Below the pieces are notes generated by a model. The model did no database searches. It worked only from the letters and a program-made list of their open reading frames with translations, and was not told the DNA's origin. Shown here piece after piece: positions 1 through 6,065 of a stretch of DNA of 7,898 bases. The position numbers and the translations under genes are program-made. Location of the stretch: positions 1-7,898 of the forward strand of contig JALVKK010000272.1 of assembly GCA_027033875.1 (NCBI GenBank), read 5' to 3'. Source of the stretch: Flavobacteriales bacterium (lineage in GTDB: Bacteria > Bacteroidota > Bacteroidia > Flavobacteriales > Flavobacteriaceae). Within the stretch, counting starts at the first letter, position 1. Each line of letters starts with the position of its first letter.

Positions 1-356
<356 letters not shown>

Positions 357-530
357 ATTTTCTTAAATGATTTCTGACAGAGAGCAAGAGCTTTTTCTCA
401 AGACCTATTTTCTTGTTTTCGTCTATTCTTCCAAAAAAAAACAAACGCTGCTTGCTTATTATTCCATTAATGTCTATGACCTATTTCTAACATCGCTCTT
501 AAAAAACTTATTCATTAGCCGATAAAAGCG
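357..530 (-). other. rrn operon leader (5' spacer of the 16S precursor)
   Basis: This is the stretch between the nearer rRNA promoter and the mature 16S 5' end, about 175 nt if transcription starts near 530. It holds no reading frame worth calling. On the minus strand, TGCTCTCTGTCA (rc of 375-386) matches the E. coli antitermination boxA core TGCTCTTTAACA at 9 of 12 positions and lies about 20 nt before the 16S, where a boxA would be expected. That call is tentative. The 9-mer AAATAGGTC occurs twice in the leader (rc of 402-410 and 478-486). I see no strong long stem that would mark an RNase III site; its partner would lie beyond the 16S, outside the window. Confidence 0.6.
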
Positions 531-534
531 AATG

Positions 535-567
535 CAAAGATACAACAAAAAAATCCTTCTATCCAAA
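535..567 (-). promoter_or_regulatory. rRNA promoter P1 (proximal), Bacteroidota type
   Basis: On the minus strand a TTTG (rc of 564-567) is followed after exactly 21 bases by TATCTTTG (rc of 535-542). This matches the Bacteroidota primary sigma consensus of TTTG at -33 and TAnnTTTG at -7. The sequence upstream of the -33 box (570-600) is almost pure A/T with A-tracts, like an UP element. Transcription would start near 528-531 and run into the 16S gene. Confidence 0.85.
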
Positions 568-654
568 CTTTTTTGGAAATATTTTTTATTTATTTCTTAA
601 GCTGTTGAATTACTTGATATTAAAATTAAAAATATATTTTTATCAAGATTTTCC

Positions 655-678
655 TATACATTATATATAATATGTATA
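655..678. repeat. AT-only inverted repeat between the two rRNA promoters
   Basis: TATACAT (655-661) and ATGTATA (672-678) are perfect 7-base inverted arms around a 10-base, nearly self-complementary TA-rich centre. The element lies between P1 and P2, upstream of P1. It could bind a DNA-bending protein, extrude as a cruciform, or simply be a consequence of the local AT richness. No function can be assigned. Confidence 0.35.
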
Positions 679-731
679 ACCGATTTATTTGACTTATCAA
701 TGAACAAATACATATTGCTTTGAAGCGGGTG

Positions 732-764
732 CAAAGATACAATAAAATATTGCTATTTGTCAAA
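732..764 (-). promoter_or_regulatory. rRNA promoter P2 (distal), Bacteroidota type
   Basis: A second copy of the same promoter plan: TTTG (rc of 761-764), 21 bases, then TATCTTTG (rc of 732-739). The spacer length is the same as in P1, and a 12-base core around the -7 box (TTGTATCTTTGC on the minus strand) is identical in both. P2 is 197 bp upstream of P1, so its transcript would carry a leader of about 370 nt. Tandem promoters are common for rRNA operons; the near identity of the two boxes supports that reading here. Confidence 0.8.
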
Positions 765-965
765 GTTTTTTTTATTAAGTTTTTTTGAACTGAAACACAA
801 TTAGTTATATCTAATTTTAACGACTTATTTTGGCGTTCAACCGGATGTTATTTGTACAAAATTTATGTTGCAAAACGCAAATTGAGTTATTTGTTAATCT
901 GACAATCGTCGTGTTTTGAATAACTTTTTTTGTTTTTGAGTATAATCAATCACTTTATAACCAAC
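765..965. other. Intergenic spacer, no gene seen
   Basis: About 200 bp of AT-rich DNA between the distal rRNA promoter and the terminator of the channel gene. No frame on either strand looks like a protein. Small dyads are present: AATTAG/CTAATT (799-804 and 811-816), the perfect 10-base palindrome TTTGTACAAA (851-860), and TTGC/GCAA around 869-881. Such short dyads are expected by chance in DNA of this composition. No third TAnnTTTG box was found here on the minus strand. Confidence 0.5.
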
Positions 966-996
966 AAAAAAGCCTTGAAATAAATCAAGGCTTTTA
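966..996 (-). terminator. Intrinsic terminator of the channel gene
   Basis: The arms AAAAGCCTTGA (968-978) and TCAAGGCTTTT (985-995) form a perfect 11-bp stem with a 6-base loop. Read on the minus strand, the stem ends in a run of six T (TTTTTTG), and it starts about 23 nt after the stop codon of the channel gene ending at 1018. It separates that gene from the rRNA promoters downstream. The symmetrical A/T flanks could also let it act on the plus strand. Confidence 0.88.
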
Positions 997-1017
997 TTAG
1001 TGTCAAAATATTGAATA

Positions 1018-2214
1018 TTAATGGTCTTTCTTTTGACGTTTATCTCTGAGTTTTTGAAAAAAATCTTCCATTTGTTTGCCGGCGGCTTCTCTTCCTCCGA
1101 GTCCGAATGACAAGGCAAAAGCAACAGCTACTGCACCAAGAGTCAAACCGAAAGTCAGGTTAACAATATTTTCGGCTATTCCCATGGTAGAGAGCGAAAA
1201 GGCTAAAAATATTCCTATGATAGCCAGCTTAACAATAGGGACCATATAAGCGTTATTGCCGCCTTCCAAAGCTTTGGAAGCTAAATTTGAAATCAACAAA
1301 CCTACAATTAAAATAATCAAACCGAAGAATACTTTACCGGAAATAAAGAAAATTGTGTTCAATATTTCTTTTACTTCATCTAATTGGAGCTTATCGGCAG
1401 CTGCAATAACACCTGTAAATACAATAAAAAACATAGCTATTTTACCGATAATTTCAGAAAAACTATATTCTCCCAGTACATTTTCAAGCCCTATACTTTT
1501 AGACAAATTGTCAACTCCTAGATTTTTTAGTAATTCTACAACTATTGATACTAAGTATTTGCCTACTATGTAAAAAATACCAAGCAACAAAACCGCAGCA
1601 ACAATTAACGGAATGGCATTCAAAATATTGCCTAACATTTGCGTAGCGGGTTCTGATATTGACTTCATTTTTAAGGTGTCGAGGGCTACTATCAAAATAG
1701 GAATGAATATTAACGCAAATACAATTTGTTTGATAATTTTGGTAAGACTGAGACTGCCGAAATTAAGTCCTATTTTGCTACTAAAACTTTCTAATCTGTC
1801 AGAAACAAAACCGACTCCTTCCGAACCTATCGAACTCAAAATATAACCGGCAAATGCAATAATACCGGCAGCAATAATATTGGGCAAATATCCGAAAAAT
1901 TTATTCAACATATCTTTTAAAGGAGCCAAAGCGTCTTCTACCCCCAAAATATTTAACACAATTATCAATACATAAATGATAATAATATAATACACCAAAT
2001 TTGCTATAAATCTGTCCACCCGAAAATTTGTCTTTAATTTTCCACCGATTTTTTCGTCAATATGCGTACGCTTAAGAAGTTTGACGATTAATTTTCTTAT
2101 AATCTTGGCTATTATAAAACCAAGAATTAAAATAACCAAAGCACCAACAACCCCGGGCAAAAAATTGCCTAAATTAGTAATAAATTGTTCTCCAAAATTG
2201 TGTAATTTTTCCAT
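1018..2214 (-). CDS. Mechanosensitive-type ion channel protein, TM-helix repeat family (no MscS beta domain)
   Basis: A 398-residue inner-membrane protein built from four related units. Each unit has a first hydrophobic helix of the FLPGVVGALVILILGF type (starting near residues 18, 109, 200 and 290) and a second helix (near 70-92, 158-180, 254-274 and 323-343), joined by amphipathic linkers. The last unit ends in a glycine-rich helix with ALSFGLGGREAAGK (367-380), a hallmark of the conserved TM-helix repeat proteins grouped with MscS-like mechanosensitive channels. The chain stops soon after, in a charged tail. The soluble beta domain of classical MscS is absent, so channel gating is inferred from family grouping, not shown. 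The start ATG at 2214 precedes the first helix and is preceded by an A/T-rich stretch without Shine-Dalgarno. It is a single-gene unit with its own terminator. Confidence 0.82.
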   Translation of the reverse strand: MEKLHNFGEQFITNLGNFLPGVVGALVILILGFIIAKIIRKLIVKLLKRTHIDEKIGGKLKTNFRVDRFIANLVYYIIIIYVLIIVLNILGVEDALAPLKDMLNKFFGYLPNIIAAGIIAFAGYILSSIGSEGVGFVSDRLESFSSKIGLNFGSLSLTKIIKQIVFALIFIPILIVALDTLKMKSISEPATQMLGNILNAIPLIVAAVLLLGIFYIVGKYLVSIVVELLKNLGVDNLSKSIGLENVLGEYSFSEIIGKIAMFFIVFTGVIAAADKLQLDEVKEILNTIFFISGKVFFGLIILIVGLLISNLASKALEGGNNAYMVPIVKLAIIGIFLAFSLSTMGIAENIVNLTFGLTLGAVAVAFALSFGLGGREAAGKQMEDFFQKLRDKRQKKDH

Positions 2215-2252
2215 ATTAATATTTTTTAGTTAATAATTATATATATCGTTTT

Positions 2253-2285
2253 TGAAATGTTTTAACATTTCAGAATGCAAATTTA
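2253..2285 (-). promoter_or_regulatory. Possible promoter -7 box and palindromic operator of the channel gene
   Basis: On the minus strand TAAATTTG (rc of 2278-2285) fits the TAnnTTTG -7 element, 64 bp upstream of the start codon. No TTTG lies 19-21 bases further up, so the promoter is weak or needs an activator. Directly downstream of the box, where transcription should start, TGAAATGTT (2253-2261) and AACATTTCA (2264-2272) form a perfect 9-base inverted repeat with a 2-base centre. This position suits a repressor operator or a hairpin at the mRNA 5' end. No known regulator is recognised. Confidence 0.4.
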
Positions 2286-2388
2286 TAAAAAAAATCTTAA
2301 AATATTATTGATTATAAAATAATTAATTGGCTTAGGCACTTTAATATTACAAAAAATGCAGTAATTTGGGGATTATTAAGATTAAATT

Positions 2389-2835
2389 ATGGGACAAAAG
2401 TTTAAAAGCCTCTCATTATTTGAATTTCAAGAAAAATTTTCAAGTAATGATGACTGCAAAAAGTATTTAGCAGAATTTAAATGGAAAGATGGGTATGTTT
2501 GTAAGAAATGCGGTTATACCAAAAGTTGTGAAGGTCATATCCCTTTTTCTAGACAATGTAATTCGTGCCATTATGTAGAATCACCTACAGCCAACACTTT
2601 ATTTCACAAGGTTAAATTTGATTTACTAAAAGCTTTCTATATTGTTTATTTTGTAAGCACAAACAAAAAGGGTATTACTTCAACTGAATTAAGTCGAAAG
2701 CTTGATTTAAGACAGAAGACTTGTTGGGCATTCAAACGTGAAGAAGATAAAAATGCTATTTTTCGTATCATTGACGGAATGCTGACCAAATCAAAGTTTA
2801 AAGACTTTTTTCAAAAAAACATTGCCACACTTTAA
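2389..2835 (+). pseudogene. IS1595-type transposase, zinc-ribbon N-terminus joined to C-terminal tail, catalytic core missing
   Basis: The 148-codon frame begins like an IS1595 (ISXO2-like) transposase. Residues 10-34 match the FxEFQEKFSSNDDCKKYLAEFKWKDGY-type start. A zinc ribbon follows with C38, C41, C57 and C60, then ANTLFHKVKFDLLKAFYIVY (69-88) and the helix-turn-helix-like KKGITSTELSRKLDLRQKTCWAFKR (93-117). The homology then jumps: the family should continue into the DDE/DDN catalytic domain of about 150-200 residues. Here only NAIFRIIDGML (122-132) appears, resembling the extreme C-terminus of these proteins. An in-frame internal deletion near nucleotide 2740 is the simplest reading. 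The last codons lie in the terminal repeat motif. It could still bind DNA but cannot catalyse transposition. Family call from memory of motifs; the C-terminal match is less certain. Confidence 0.72.
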
Positions 2836-2859
2836 CCAAAAAAACTACCACACTAAAGG
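2812..2859 (+). repeat. Duplicated motif at the right end of the IS remnant
   Basis: The pattern CAAAAAAAC, a few bases, then CCACACT occurs twice in tandem: 2812-2831 and 2837-2854 (second copy with a 2-base shorter gap). The stop codon of the transposase remnant (2833-2835) lies between them. Tandem motifs at an IS end are usually transposase binding sites or part of the terminal inverted repeat. That role is inferred from position. Confidence 0.6.
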
Positions 2860-3081
2860 ATTCGTGCGGCAGCGGGGAATGTTTATTTTTGCAAAACCAT
2901 TTCAAAATATAGCTTTACAACTTACAATATGATAATTGCTAATCTCATTTATTTTTCAAAATATATATGAGGAGCTAAATATTAACAATAACTATATTTA
3001 TGAAACTTGATATCTGATTAATTAGTAATGTGCTTGGCTGTTGTTTATTAATAAATAAACAATATTATTAGCCCTTTCCAT
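2860..3081. other. Gene-free spacer with a GC-rich patch and an AT hairpin
   Basis: The longest open frame starting at an ATG here is about 13 codons, so no gene is called. ATTCGTGCGGCAGCGGGGA (2860-2878) is clearly GC-richer than its surroundings and abuts the IS remnant. A 9-bp inverted repeat, TTGTTTATT (3041-3049) and AATAAACAA (3054-3062), has a 4-base loop, with GGCT/AGCC (3036-3039 and 3070-3073) outside it. It lies 20 bp beyond the strong terminator and has no T-run, so it is not an obvious terminator. Confidence 0.45.
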
Positions 3082-3117
3082 AAAAAAAGTTCTTTGGTAC
3101 ACCAAAGAACTTTTTTT
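3082..3117 (-). terminator. Strong intrinsic terminator of the T9SS cargo gene
   Basis: AAAAAAAGTTCTTTGGT (3082-3098) and ACCAAAGAACTTTTTTT (3101-3117) are perfectly complementary over 17 bases with a 2-base centre (in RNA a loop of 4 or more). The stem starts 40 nt after the stop codon at 3158 and ends, on the minus strand, in seven T. The symmetry means it could also stop plus-strand transcription coming from the IS remnant. Confidence 0.92.
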
Positions 3118-3157
3118 AAATATACTAAACAATTGATTTTTAATATTATTTATGAAA

Positions 3158-5320
3158 TTATCTGATTAATGAAAAATGCCCTTTATATATTTTTCCGTTA
3201 GGCAAAGTCAGAACATACCAATAATCATTAGCCAATAAAGGTTTTCCATTTAAAGTTCCATCCCAATGTTCATTTATATTTGTATGCATACTACGTAGCA
3301 GTTTACCATACCTGTCATAAATATTAAGTTGTGCATCAGGGGTATTTTCGGCATTTTCTACGCGCCAATAATCGTTAAAATTATCACCGTTGGGGGTAAA
3401 AAAGTGCATAAAAATCAGATTGATGACATGAGCCATAGTAACATCGTCATATTCACAACCATTGGCATCGGTTATGGAGATATAATAATCGCCGGTAGGT
3501 AAATTTGAATAGTAGTTATCATCTTGAAAATTAACCCCGTCAATTGAATACCGATAGGGAGGAAGCCCGCCCCCCGTAACATTTATTTCAAGTTCGCCAT
3601 ACAAAATAGGGGTTGCAATAACGGTAACCGGATCTAAAATTTGAACATGAAGCGTGTCAGAAACCGAACATGTTCCCCTATCCAAATTAAGAACAACATC
3701 ATAACTGCCGGAACCGTTAATATACAAAGTCGGAGAATTATTGTTGTTGACAACCGTATTGTTGACTATCCACTCATAATTATCACCATCTTGTATATTG
3801 GCAACTACTTCCGCCGTATCATAAGCACAAACAATTTGATCTTCTCCAATATCAAGAAGCGGAGCCGGGTCAAAAGTTACGGTAATATCATCTGATGCGT
3901 CACAACCTATTGTGTTTGTTACAATAACCGTATATGTTCCCGATTCGGTAACATCGAGTGTCTGATTCGTAGCTCCTGCTATATCCACTCCGTCTTTTTG
4001 CCATTGATAGGTTTCATTTCCGGATAAATTACTAATGCTAGGTGTTAGACTTAGCACATTACCTTCACATTCAACAATATCAGCCGGCAAACTGACTATC
4101 GGACGCGGTTCTATAACAACATTTATATCATCTGTTTTGCTGCAAACGCCTAATTCGGCAGTAACCGAATAATTACCGGAATCTGTTACCGTTAAAGAAG
4201 AAGTTGTGGCTCCCGGTATAACATTTCCGTCTTTTTCCCAAATGAAAGATGTCGCATTGGAATTGGCAACATTTAACGTAACTGAAGTATTATCACATTC
4301 ATTGATATCAGGACCCAAATCCACATCATTCAATTGATTATTAAAAAATACGGTAACGGTATCGGTTAAAGTATAATGTTGTCCGGTACTGGGGTCGTCA
4401 TAGTCCGCTTCAACTCTGTAAACGGTATCTTCCGTAACGCAAACATTGATAGATTGTCCGGTCCCTACCAAAGTATTCGTAGCATCTTCATACCATTTAT
4501 AATCAAAAATAATCGTAGAAGGATTTGTATTAGGAATAAAACGCCATAGTTCGGGATTTGAAGAATTTACCGTCCAAGCGCCGGTATTTCTTCCCGGTGC
4601 AACATAAGCTACCGAACCGTTTTCGTTTTGAATACCAACTACGGCAACACCGTTTTGCCAACTGGTACATACCGGTTTTTCATCAATTTGTACGTCTATT
4701 ACATTGGAAGTTTCGTATAAAATAATTCTCTGTGTAGTTTCTAAACTATGACAATCAAAATGTGGCACATGGTCAAATAAAACCACAAATTTTCTTTGAG
4801 GATAAGTGCCTGACACATAATATCTAATTCTATCTCCGGGAGATGCCGCCGCCGGTACGTATAAATCGTGATATGCGCCAAAAATAGTATTCCTAAACAA
4901 ATTTGTGTTCGGAAGGCTCTGATTGAATGACCATTCACAAAAACCGTTTGGTGCTTGTGTTTGGGGTGAGTTTCTGTTCGTATCAAAAGAAACTACCCCG
5001 TTATCACCGATAATCAAATAGTTATACGCTTGTCCGAAAAAATAAAATGTAAAAGGTAAAGTTACCATGCCTGACCAACGATCATCCAGATAAATAGAAG
5101 TAGGGGTTACACCACCATTAGGCGGAATGGGACAAGGGGAAGCGGGTACGACATCATAAGTATCGGTTGCAGCGCCGATTCCCGGAAAAACATCAGCCGT
5201 GAGTGTTGTACAGTTATTAACACAATCAACTGTTACGTCAGCCCCGGCATCTAACAGTGTACATTGTGCCGAAAATTGAAAAAAACTTAAAAATACGATT
5301 ATAACACTTATTTTTTTCAT
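3158..5320 (-). CDS. Secreted multidomain protein with Ig-like repeats, SprB-type repeat and T9SS type B sorting domain
   Basis: A 720-residue exported protein. Residues 1-19 are a signal peptide (MKKISVIIVFLSFFQFSAQ). Residues 70-262 form a beta-rich domain of the LPFTFYFFG...LIIGDNGVVSF type seen in nidogen-like and adhesin N-termini. A further beta module spans 265-328. Three Ig-like units follow (about 332-404, 408-484, 487-562), each with a cysteine pair (C342/C393, C418/C473, C498/C551), a core tryptophan (W361, W440, W517) and an xSGxYxV motif. Residues 570-622 (GGGLPPYRYSIDG...NGC) resemble a SprB repeat. The C-terminus (FFTPNGDNFNDYW to GHFSLIR, 640-720) is the gliding-motility-associated domain that directs T9SS export and attachment or release. 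The ATG at 5320 is chosen because it starts a perfect signal peptide; the in-frame TTG at 5356 lies inside the promoter box. Ligand unknown; adhesion is likely. Confidence 0.88.
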   Translation of the reverse strand: MKKISVIIVFLSFFQFSAQCTLLDAGADVTVDCVNNCTTLTADVFPGIGAATDTYDVVPASPCPIPPNGGVTPTSIYLDDRWSGMVTLPFTFYFFGQAYNYLIIGDNGVVSFDTNRNSPQTQAPNGFCEWSFNQSLPNTNLFRNTIFGAYHDLYVPAAASPGDRIRYYVSGTYPQRKFVVLFDHVPHFDCHSLETTQRIILYETSNVIDVQIDEKPVCTSWQNGVAVVGIQNENGSVAYVAPGRNTGAWTVNSSNPELWRFIPNTNPSTIIFDYKWYEDATNTLVGTGQSINVCVTEDTVYRVEADYDDPSTGQHYTLTDTVTVFFNNQLNDVDLGPDINECDNTSVTLNVANSNATSFIWEKDGNVIPGATTSSLTVTDSGNYSVTAELGVCSKTDDINVVIEPRPIVSLPADIVECEGNVLSLTPSISNLSGNETYQWQKDGVDIAGATNQTLDVTESGTYTVIVTNTIGCDASDDITVTFDPAPLLDIGEDQIVCAYDTAEVVANIQDGDNYEWIVNNTVVNNNNSPTLYINGSGSYDVVLNLDRGTCSVSDTLHVQILDPVTVIATPILYGELEINVTGGGLPPYRYSIDGVNFQDDNYYSNLPTGDYYISITDANGCEYDDVTMAHVINLIFMHFFTPNGDNFNDYWRVENAENTPDAQLNIYDRYGKLLRSMHTNINEHWDGTLNGKPLLANDYWYVLTLPNGKIYKGHFSLIR

Positions 5321-5353
5321 AAAATTTTGAGTTGTTTTTATATTATACAACGC

Positions 5354-5361
5354 CAAAGTTA
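5354..5361 (-). promoter_or_regulatory. Likely -7 box for the T9SS cargo gene
   Basis: TAACTTTG on the minus strand (rc of 5354-5361) fits TAnnTTTG and lies 34 bp upstream of the ATG at 5320. The -33 TTTG is missing at the expected 19-21 base distance. The box overlaps the alternative TTG start, so that start would lie upstream of the transcript. Confidence 0.45.
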
Positions 5362-5441
5362 CTAAAAATCTTATATTTTACAGTTTTTTTTTATATCGAT
5401 ATATTTTTTTACTTTTAGATTTTCAATTTATAACAATACAC

Positions 5442-6044
5442 ATGCTTTATTATTACGATAATCATAATAAATATGAAGCCGGTTGCGATGAAGCCGGACG
5501 CGGTTGTTTGGCCGGACCTGTTACTGCCGCAGCTGTTATTTTTGATGGCAACTATAAAAATAAATGGATTAAGGATAGTAAAAAACTTAATGAAAATAAC
5601 AGAAATGAACTTAGAATCGAAATAGAACAAGCAGCTTTAAGTTGGTCAGTAGCTTTTGTTGATTCTAAAAGCATTGACAAGATAAATATACTAAACGCTT
5701 CTATTTTGGCCATGCATCAAGCTATTGATAATCTACAAATTACACCAGATTTTATTTTGGTTGACGGCAACCGTTTTAAGCCGTATAACAATATTCCTTA
5801 CCAAACAATTATAAAAGGAGACGGAAAATATATGAGTATCGCAGCTGCTTCAATTTTAGCAAAAACCCACCGCGATGAATATATGATGGCATTACATCAA
5901 AAGTTTCCGCAATACGATTGGCTCAACAATAAAGGTTATCCTACCAAAAAACACCGTGAAGCCATAGCTCGATACGGCACCTGTATTCATCATCGCAAAA
6001 GTTTTAATCTGCTACCGCCCGAACAATTAAAATTAGATTTGTAA
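5442..6044 (+). CDS. rnhB: Ribonuclease HII
   Basis: A cytoplasmic endonuclease that cuts the RNA strand of RNA-DNA hybrids and nicks 5' of single ribonucleotides in DNA, starting ribonucleotide excision repair. Its 200 residues are the usual length. All signature motifs are present: YEAGCDEAGRGCLAGPV (11-27) with catalytic D16 and E17 and the GRG loop (19-21) that reads the ribonucleotide junction; DSKKL (45-49); ILVDGN with catalytic D108; KGDGKYMSIAAASILAKTHRD (125-145) with the fourth acidic residue D127; and NKGYPTKKH (163-171), whose Y166 matches the tyrosine contacting the junction. The ATG at 5442 is only 10 residues before the first motif and has no Shine-Dalgarno. It is divergent from the T9SS gene and probably co-transcribed with the EnvC-like gene 21 bp downstream. 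No clear promoter box was found for it. Confidence 0.97.
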   Translation: MLYYYDNHNKYEAGCDEAGRGCLAGPVTAAAVIFDGNYKNKWIKDSKKLNENNRNELRIEIEQAALSWSVAFVDSKSIDKINILNASILAMHQAIDNLQITPDFILVDGNRFKPYNNIPYQTIIKGDGKYMSIAAASILAKTHRDEYMMALHQKFPQYDWLNNKGYPTKKHREAIARYGTCIHHRKSFNLLPPEQLKLDL

Positions 6045-6065
6045 ATTTGTTTTTTGTTTTTTTGT

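Larger units (their letters stand above)
2331..2859 (+). mobile_element. Remnant of an IS1595-family insertion sequence (internally deleted)
   Basis: The element is defined by the transposase fragment it contains and by a repeated motif at its right end (2812-2859). The right boundary is put after ACTAAAGG at 2859, where composition changes to a GC-rich stretch. The left boundary is a guess at 2331: CTTAGG, and about 26 bases on TGCAGTAAT, weakly resemble the reverse complement of the right end (TTTAG then TGTGGCAAT), but the match is poor. No target-site duplication could be identified. At roughly 530 bp it is about half of what a complete single-transposase IS of this family needs. Confidence 0.45.

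Noticed and set aside
894..1124. Minus-strand open frame of 76 codons overlapping the channel gene's 3' end
   Set aside because: It runs through the terminator hairpin and overlaps the well-supported channel frame. Its sequence is low-complexity and matches no protein pattern.
1256..1846. Two plus-strand open frames antisense to the channel gene
   Set aside because: They are antisense shadows of hydrophobic codons in the channel gene, with no start context and no recognisable motif.
2884..2891. TATTTTTG as a plus-strand -7 promoter box
   Set aside because: There is no TTTG 19-21 bases upstream and no gene downstream on the plus strand before the terminator at 3082.
3641..4986. Open frames on both strands inside the T9SS cargo gene
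   Set aside because: They lie wholly within the confidently assigned gene in other frames and show no domain or export signal.
5258..5320. Lipoprotein signal for the T9SS cargo protein (Cys at residue 20 after FSAQ)
   Set aside because: A lipobox needs a small residue (A/G/S) before the cysteine; here it is glutamine. An ordinary signal peptide fits better.
5321..5356. Upstream TTG start at 5356 extending the T9SS protein by 12 residues
   Set aside because: The TTG is part of the TAACTTTG -7 box and would lie outside the transcript. The added residues would also precede and spoil the signal peptide that begins at the ATG at 5320.
5415..5630. Minus-strand open frame antisense to rnhB
   Set aside because: It is entirely covered by the rnhB coding sequence and its upstream region, hydrophobic by codon mirroring, without supporting motifs.
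6054..6065. TTG start at 6054 for the EnvC-like gene
   Set aside because: It adds only MFFC in a T-rich stretch. The ATG at 6066 gives a standard signal peptide with a positive residue followed by a hydrophobic core.
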